A stretch of 10,621 nucleotides of DNA, from positions 1 to 10,621 of the forward strand of contig JAEOTW010000118.1 in the NCBI GenBank assembly GCA_016839655.1, given 5' to 3'. A program made the position numbers and the translations under genes. Of this stretch, positions 7,049 through 10,621 are shown in pieces. The notes below the pieces were generated by a model, which had not been told where the DNA came from, searched no databases, and saw only the letters and a list, made by a program, of their open reading frames with translations. The stretch comes from Promethearchaeota archaeon (GTDB lineage: Archaea > Asgardarchaeota > Lokiarchaeia > Sigynarchaeales > SOKP01). The stretch's first letter is position 1; each line of letters begins with the position of its first letter.

Positions 7049-7567
7049 ATGAGAAAGGATTTAGATTCACTTTCAAAAGAGGATTTATTGGATTATATTG
7101 AAGATCTTTCCAAAAATTGGCTAGCAATTGATGGTACATGGTTTCAAGCAGTTGAACACGAATATGGGCTTGAAAAAGCAATTGAACTTGATGTGAAGCA
7201 GTGGGAACGTTTTACGGTTATTGAAGCAAAGAGGATAATGCAACGTTTCAAAATTTCTGAAAATGGTGGTATCCCCGCGTTAATTGAAGCCTTGAAATAT
7301 AGAGTCTATGCTAATATTAATACCCAAGAAGTTATAGAGGTTTCAGATAAAAGTTGTATATTTAGAATGAATGATTGCCGTGTTCAATCTGCTAGAAAAC
7401 GAAGAGGTCTTCCAGATTTTCCATGTAAGCAAGTAGGAATACAAGAGTATAGTTTATTTGCTAAGACTATAGATTCTCGGATTGAGACAAGATGCATTGC
7501 ATGTCCTCCAGATAACCATCCAGATAATTATTGGTGTGCATGGGAATTTACTATAACAACTGATTAA
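7049..7567 (+). CDS. Cysteine-rich DUF6125-like protein, function unknown
   Basis: The product is 172 residues and soluble. The segment NWLAIDGTWFQAVE (23-36), then QWERFTVIEAKRIM, then a glycine-preceded helix leading to ALKYRVYANI, is the pattern I know from the DUF6125 family of archaea and anaerobic bacteria. The C-terminal half carries conserved-looking cysteines C110, C126, C149, C152 and C163 within NDCRVQSARKRRGL, FPCKQVG, RCIACPPDNHPDN and WCAWEF. These residues could bind a metal or cofactor; similar Cys/CPP/WCxW patterns occur in 2-amino-thiazoline-4-carboxylate hydrolase-like proteins. Family length is normal. It is divergent from aconitase with its own strong promoter, so no operon partner informs its role. 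The family call is from recognition, and the function is not known to me. Confidence 0.72.
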   Translation: MRKDLDSLSKEDLLDYIEDLSKNWLAIDGTWFQAVEHEYGLEKAIELDVKQWERFTVIEAKRIMQRFKISENGGIPALIEALKYRVYANINTQEVIEVSDKSCIFRMNDCRVQSARKRRGLPDFPCKQVGIQEYSLFAKTIDSRIETRCIACPPDNHPDNYWCAWEFTITTD

Positions 7568-7730
7568 GCAATGTAAAAAGATATTGGATTTCTTTTATAT
7601 CATATTATAAAAAGTTTAAAAAGCTACATATCTTAAAACTTCTAGAACAAGCTTAAAATTTAAAAGATTTGAATGTTTCACAAAAATATCGAACAATTAA
7701 TAGATTATTAAATTAAAAAATTGATGTTAT

Positions 7731-8150
7731 ATGTCTGAAGAACATATTAGAGGTCAGATTAGCGCAAAAGAGGATGAAATTACAAGAATTGAAGAGGATG
7801 CTTCAAAAAAAGATGCTTCTGCTGAAAAAGAAATTGAGGAAGAATTTGATATTAAAATAGAGGAAGCTCAAGCAACTCTTAATGAAGAAACCCAATTGCG
7901 TGATGAAGCTATACAAAAAGCTGAAGAGTGGACGCAAAAAAAGAAAGACAAAATCTCGTCCACTAAAGATGCTGAGAAAGTATTGACTCAGTTAAAAAAT
8001 GAAAAAGCTAAGGCATTGAATGTTAAATTAAAAGAAATTGAAAATGAGAAGAAAGGTAAGATCAAAGAAGTTCAAAACGAAATAAAACAGTTAGAAAAGC
8101 AAATTACTGCCTTAGAAAAAGCAAGAGCAAAAGAAGCTGCCCAAGATTAG
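7731..8150 (+). CDS. Highly charged coiled-coil protein, unrecognised
   Basis: The 139-residue product is almost wholly predicted helix: Glu, Lys, Ala and Gln dominate, with one Trp (W67), one Phe, no Cys and no Pro. Heptad-like spacing runs through most of the length, especially 83-135 (VLTQLKNEKAKALNVKLKEI and onward). It has no signal peptide or membrane segment. It is reminiscent of small stalk subunits of archaeal ATP synthases in composition only; no ATP-synthase genes are nearby, so I do not assign that. The ATG at 7731 has a weak TGATG upstream. The 163-base gap before it (7568-7730) is AT-rich with a possible TATA near 7681-7690 and no other feature seen. Confidence 0.65.
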   Translation: MSEEHIRGQISAKEDEITRIEEDASKKDASAEKEIEEEFDIKIEEAQATLNEETQLRDEAIQKAEEWTQKKKDKISSTKDAEKVLTQLKNEKAKALNVKLKEIENEKKGKIKEVQNEIKQLEKQITALEKARAKEAAQD

Positions 8151-8164
8151 AATCAGATGGTTCT

Positions 8165-8190
8165 TTTCTAAATATTTTTTTAAATTTTTT
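8165..8190 (+). terminator. T-rich terminator after the coiled-coil gene
   Basis: TTTTC, T7 and T6 runs follow the stop at 8150 within 40 bases, resembling an archaeal oligo-T terminator. They merge into the next promoter. Confidence 0.45.
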
Positions 8191-8197
8191 ATATAAT
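8188..8197 (+). promoter_or_regulatory. TATA box placing initiation at the pyroglutamyl-peptidase-like gene start
   Basis: TTTATATAAT centred near 8192 predicts initiation at about 8218-8224, at or just before the TTG start. The transcript would be leaderless or nearly so. Confidence 0.45.
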
Positions 8198-8223
8198 ATA
8201 CAATATTTCCTTTTTAAATCAAA

Positions 8224-8796
8224 TTGATCATATTAACTGGATTTGGTTCATACGGTAAATATACCATTAATTTAAGTAGTGAAATTGTAAAAGGATTTCC
8301 TCCGGAATATAAAGGTTTTCAAATAATAAAGAAAATAATACCTGTAAGTTGGAATAAAAGTGTTTCTCTTTACAAAAGACTTTTATCTAATTTTAATGAA
8401 AAGCCAAAATTAGTAATTATCTCAGGAATCCATAGTGGTAATAAAATCCTACTTGAACAATTTGGCTGGAATTTTAAACTTGGTAATGATGTAGAAAAAA
8501 AATTTAGATTTGGTCCAATTAAAATGTGGGCTTCTCCTTTGAACAAATCTACTTTAAAACTTAATAAACTATATTCAAAACTGAATAAAAAATCAAGCAT
8601 AGCTATTTCATATTATCCTGGATTTTATTTATGTAATTATCTATATTATTGGGCACTAAACTTGTCTAATAAGGAGTATCCTGTAATATTTATTCATATC
8701 CCGGATAAGGGAGATAAACTTGAGATAATTAATATAATTAAGGAGATTTTAGAGATAATTATAGAATTCCATTTAATAGAGGATCTAGATGTTTAA
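8224..8796 (+). CDS. pcp: Divergent pyroglutamyl-peptidase I (peptidase family C15)-like protein
   Basis: Family C15 enzymes remove N-terminal pyroglutamate from peptides in the cytoplasm. The 190-residue product begins MIILTGFGSYG, matching the family start (x-I-L-x-TGFGPFG). It then shows IIPVSWNKS, LVIISGIHSG, LLEQFGWNF, YYPGFYLCNYLYY and FIHIPDKG. The catalytic triad appears intact as E78, C137 and H158. It is slightly short against the usual 200-215 residues, and the usual 'N-x-D-A-x-I-P-D-N' segment after the Glu is replaced by a lysine-rich stretch, so substrate preference may differ. The start is TTG: an in-frame TAA at 8215 leaves no ATG, and no ribosome site is present, in line with a leaderless transcript. 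The 3' end overlaps a possible small opposite-strand gene by 12 bases. Confidence 0.75.
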   Translation: MIILTGFGSYGKYTINLSSEIVKGFPPEYKGFQIIKKIIPVSWNKSVSLYKRLLSNFNEKPKLVIISGIHSGNKILLEQFGWNFKLGNDVEKKFRFGPIKMWASPLNKSTLKLNKLYSKLNKKSSIAISYYPGFYLCNYLYYWALNLSNKEYPVIFIHIPDKGDKLEIINIIKEILEIIIEFHLIEDLDV

Positions 8797-8928
8797 TGGT
8801 AGTTTTTGTCCTTTTTCATTGATGATATCTTTAAAGATTTCAGGTTGGAGCCGTAACTCGTCATAAAGCCATGAGAGGTTTTTCATTTTAGAGTTATATA
8901 TTTCTACTTCTTCTTCAAATAACTCCAT
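8785..8928 (-). CDS. Possible small protein, 47 codons, unrecognised
   Basis: On the minus strand an ATG at 8928 opens a frame to TAG at 8785-8787. The product starts MELFEEEVEIYNSKMKNLSW and ends QKLPLNI. It would be acidic and mostly helical, with two Trp/Tyr-containing amphipathic segments. The stretch encoding it is less AT-rich than the flanks, as expected for coding DNA here, and the coding density otherwise leaves a gap between 8797 and 9082. It overlaps the last 12 bases of the peptidase-like gene in convergent orientation. No clear ribosome site is present; a weak TATA-like GATTATAG lies about 30 bases upstream. It may be real or chance. Confidence 0.4.
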   Translation of the reverse strand: MELFEEEVEIYNSKMKNLSWLYDELRLQPEIFKDIINEKGQKLPLNI

Positions 8929-8977
8929 TTTAATATTCTCAAAACAATTATTCTACTATAATCCAAGAGAATCAAAT

Positions 8978-9046
8978 ATACATATTTACCTATGTATTAT
9001 CTAAATGATACCTAAGAAAAGCTCTATCAATACTATATGCGCATAT
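8978..9046. repeat. Inverted repeat and 12-base palindrome in the gap 8929-9082
   Basis: ATACATA (8978-8984) and TATGTAT (8991-8997) form a seven-base inverted repeat with a six-base spacer. ATATGCGCATAT (9035-9046) is a perfect palindrome. Nothing else is seen in the gap apart from the T-rich terminator next to 9082. Confidence 0.3.
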
Positions 9047-9065
9047 TTTGTTTGATTATTAAAGC

Positions 9066-9081
9066 AAAAAAGGAGAAAAAA
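9066..9081 (-). terminator. T-rich terminator of the 137-residue coiled-coil gene
   Basis: Directly after the stop codon the minus strand reads T6, CTCC, T6 (9081 down to 9066), a typical archaeal oligo-T terminator. Confidence 0.6.
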
Positions 9082-9082
9082 C

Positions 9083-9496
9083 TTAAGTTCTCAGATATTT
9101 TTTTTGAATTTTATCAAGTTCGTACATAATATCTTCTATTGGGGCTCCATTTATGATTTTATGCATTCTATCAATAAGTTCTTTAGGAAACATATCGAAT
9201 TCACCAATGGATTCTTTATAATCTTTAAATTCGCTTGAAACTTCATAAATATCTGAGCTTCTTTTTCTATCAAATTCTCTTGTAACAATCTGTACAAAAG
9301 AATTAATTAAATCATTATAAAATTCGTTTTCCAATTGTTGAGCGGTGTAATTAATGTCAAATATCATATGATCATATTTTTGATTGACTTTTTGAAGTTC
9401 TTCTTCTCTTTTTGCGTTAATTTCATCTATTTTTGGTTGCAATTCTTTCTTTTTTAATTCCATCTCATTAATTTTAGATTTCCAATGATCATCCAT
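9083..9496 (-). CDS. Small coiled-coil/helical protein, unrecognised
   Basis: The 137-residue product has an N-terminal charged helix (about 1-42, KSKINEMELKKKELQPKIDE) with heptad-like hydrophobics. A more globular helical part with aromatic residues follows (43-100), ending in a short helix pair (MHKIINGAPIEDIMYELDKI). There is no Cys, no membrane segment and no catalytic motif. It is similar in size and layout to the charged protein encoded at 7731-8150, but I see no convincing alignment. The ATG at 9496 has no ribosome site, while a TTTAAATA box about 26 bases upstream predicts a leaderless transcript. The gene stands alone, with terminators on both sides. Confidence 0.65.
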   Translation of the reverse strand: MDDHWKSKINEMELKKKELQPKIDEINAKREEELQKVNQKYDHMIFDINYTAQQLENEFYNDLINSFVQIVTREFDRKRSSDIYEVSSEFKDYKESIGEFDMFPKELIDRMHKIINGAPIEDIMYELDKIQKKYLRT

Positions 9497-9518
9497 ATTA
9501 GATTTTAATAAAGGACTG

Positions 9519-9526
9519 TATTTAAA
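9519..9526 (-). promoter_or_regulatory. TATA box of the 137-residue gene, leaderless
   Basis: Minus-strand TTTAAATA is centred near 9522. Twenty-six bases downstream falls exactly on the ATG at 9496, explaining the missing ribosome site. Confidence 0.5.
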
Positions 9527-9582
9527 GAATTATTTTATGTAGCTATAAATCATTATAATTGAATCAAATGATTTTATTAAAG

Positions 9583-9595
9583 AAACAAAAAAAAA
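9583..9595 (-). terminator. T9 terminator after the six-helix membrane protein gene
   Basis: The minus strand carries nine consecutive T (9595 down to 9587) followed by GTTT, about 20 bases after the stop at 9614. Confidence 0.6.
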
Positions 9596-9613
9596 GTAAT
9601 AAAATTAGATATA

Positions 9614-10528
9614 TCAATCTTTTCTCATTTCATCAAAAGTAGGTATAATGATCTGAGAAAGATTTAATTTTTCGAAAATGCGTTGATTGCGTTTTAAAAG
9701 GTTTGGATTTAGCCGCTCATATAGAACCAATGCAAATGACATTAATCCAGTAGTTAAAAATGGTAATATAATCAGGATTATTGGTGTTAGAAGTGCCGGG
9801 TCTAAATATCCTAATGCTCCAAATGATGAGCCAATATAGAAAATTAGAACAATTAATGTCGAGATTCCTGCATATCCTTGGAGAACATTTAAATAAGGGG
9901 CATGAACGCCTTCAATAACAGGAGTTCTTTGCTGTCCAGAATAACTGCGATAAATTACGATCCCAGCGTCCTCCAGAAACCAGATTGGTAAAAATAAAAG
10001 CAAAACAATGGGTATAACAAAAAATGTTGCTAGAAACAGTGCTTCTGCCTCATTTAATGCTTGAACTATCCAAACCCCCGCTCTAAAAAAATGACCTAAT
10101 CCTGCTTGTATAAGTATTCCAGCAACCGAAAGAGAAAATAATGTTACAATTAATGCTCTACGAAATAAAAATATCGGTTTTCGTCGTTGTCCTAACTTAC
10201 TTATCCCATATTGAAATCGCTTTCTAGAAAGATAAATCAATTTATGCAATTTCATTAATAACATAGTAGTATACGGTGCTAATAAATAAAAAATACCAAA
10301 AGTGATCAATGGAAATAGATACAAAAGAATCATATCACTCCATAGAGGTCCTGGGAGAAATGCTATAAAATTTGTGAGATATTCTGGAGGAATTAAATCT
10401 ATAGTTCCTAAAATCCTTTGTAACCACCCTAAGAAAAATATAGTAAAGAATAGGAGCGAAGATAGCAAAAATCCAATGAAGATTGTAATATATCTCTCAT
10501 ATTTTCTTATCTTTTCTTTAAACTTCAA
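9614..10528 (-). CDS. Six-helix integral membrane protein, unrecognised
   Basis: The 304-residue product has hydrophobic helices at about 13-35, 66-92, 123-144, 161-184, 218-236 and 245-270. Positive charges in the N-terminus, the 93-122 loop (KLHKLIYLSRKRFQYG) and the tail after 271 suggest both ends and the second loop are cytoplasmic. The polar loop at 185-217 contains LEDAGIVIYR. No transporter, protease or transferase motif was recognised. The start is TTG at 10528, supported by AAGGTGA seven bases upstream; an ATG four bases earlier is in another frame and meets a stop after four codons. It is monocistronic at its 3' end, where a T9 terminator separates it from the next gene. Confidence 0.7.
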   Translation of the reverse strand: MKFKEKIRKYERYITIFIGFLLSSLLFFTIFFLGWLQRILGTIDLIPPEYLTNFIAFLPGPLWSDMILLYLFPLITFGIFYLLAPYTTMLLMKLHKLIYLSRKRFQYGISKLGQRRKPIFLFRRALIVTLFSLSVAGILIQAGLGHFFRAGVWIVQALNEAEALFLATFFVIPIVLLLFLPIWFLEDAGIVIYRSYSGQQRTPVIEGVHAPYLNVLQGYAGISTLIVLIFYIGSSFGALGYLDPALLTPIILIILPFLTTGLMSFALVLYERLNPNLLKRNQRIFEKLNLSQIIIPTFDEMRKD

Positions 10529-10535
10529 TCATAAG

Positions 10536-10542
10536 TCACCTT
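10536..10542 (-). promoter_or_regulatory. Ribosome binding site AAGGTGA for the membrane protein
   Basis: AAGGTGA on the minus strand lies seven bases before the TTG at 10528, and only three bases before an out-of-frame ATG at 10532. The spacing favours TTG. Upstream to 10621 only AT-rich DNA with possible TATA boxes (near 10563) is seen. Confidence 0.55.
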
Positions 10543-10621
10543 AAATTTTAATATAAACATTTTATAATTGAATTAATTTAAAAAATTAATGAATTCACTA
10601 GCATGATAAATTATGCCACAA

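Noticed and set aside
7731..8150. Archaeal ATP-synthase stalk subunit
   Set aside because: Only composition resembles it; no ATP-synthase genes are adjacent and no family motif is visible.
1..10621. CRISPR array, insertion sequence, integrase or toxin-antitoxin module
   Set aside because: No regularly spaced repeats, transposase or integrase motifs, or typical toxin/antitoxin pairs were seen.

Overview
The window is AT-rich with archaeal expression signals: BRE/TATA-type boxes about 26 bases before inferred transcription starts, several apparently leaderless genes, T-rich terminators, and GAGG/AGGTGA ribosome sites on other genes. An N-terminal gelsolin-like domain fused to a long helical-repeat tail, plus several highly charged coiled-coil proteins, suggests an Asgard archaeon of the Lokiarchaeia type. 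That assignment is an inference from gene content; the window holds no rRNA or other marker gene.

Left part (1-1413): the beginning of an OppB/DppB-type peptide ABC-transporter permease runs off the left edge on the minus strand. It diverges from a plus-strand gene for a four-helix membrane protein with a winged helix-turn-helix in its central cytoplasmic part. The roughly 280-base divergent region carries several operator-like repeats, so a regulator/transporter pair is plausible but unproven.

Cytoskeleton-like pair (1414-4063): two plus-strand genes 19 bases apart encode a 540-residue protein (gelsolin-like domain plus helical repeats) and a 335-residue all-helical protein. The repeat units of the two proteins align with each other, so they probably arose by duplication and may assemble together.

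Metabolic block (4076-7567): on the minus strand, a single-chain aconitase is followed by a class I SAM-dependent methyltransferase. Divergent from the aconitase is a cysteine-rich DUF6125-like protein.

Right part (7568-10621): a charged coiled-coil protein, a divergent pyroglutamyl-peptidase-like protein with a TTG start and an apparently leaderless transcript, a possible 47-codon gene on the opposite strand, a second small coiled-coil protein, and a six-helix membrane protein with a TTG start. Apart from the peptidase family, these products are unrecognised. No tRNA, rRNA, CRISPR array, insertion sequence or integrase was seen.
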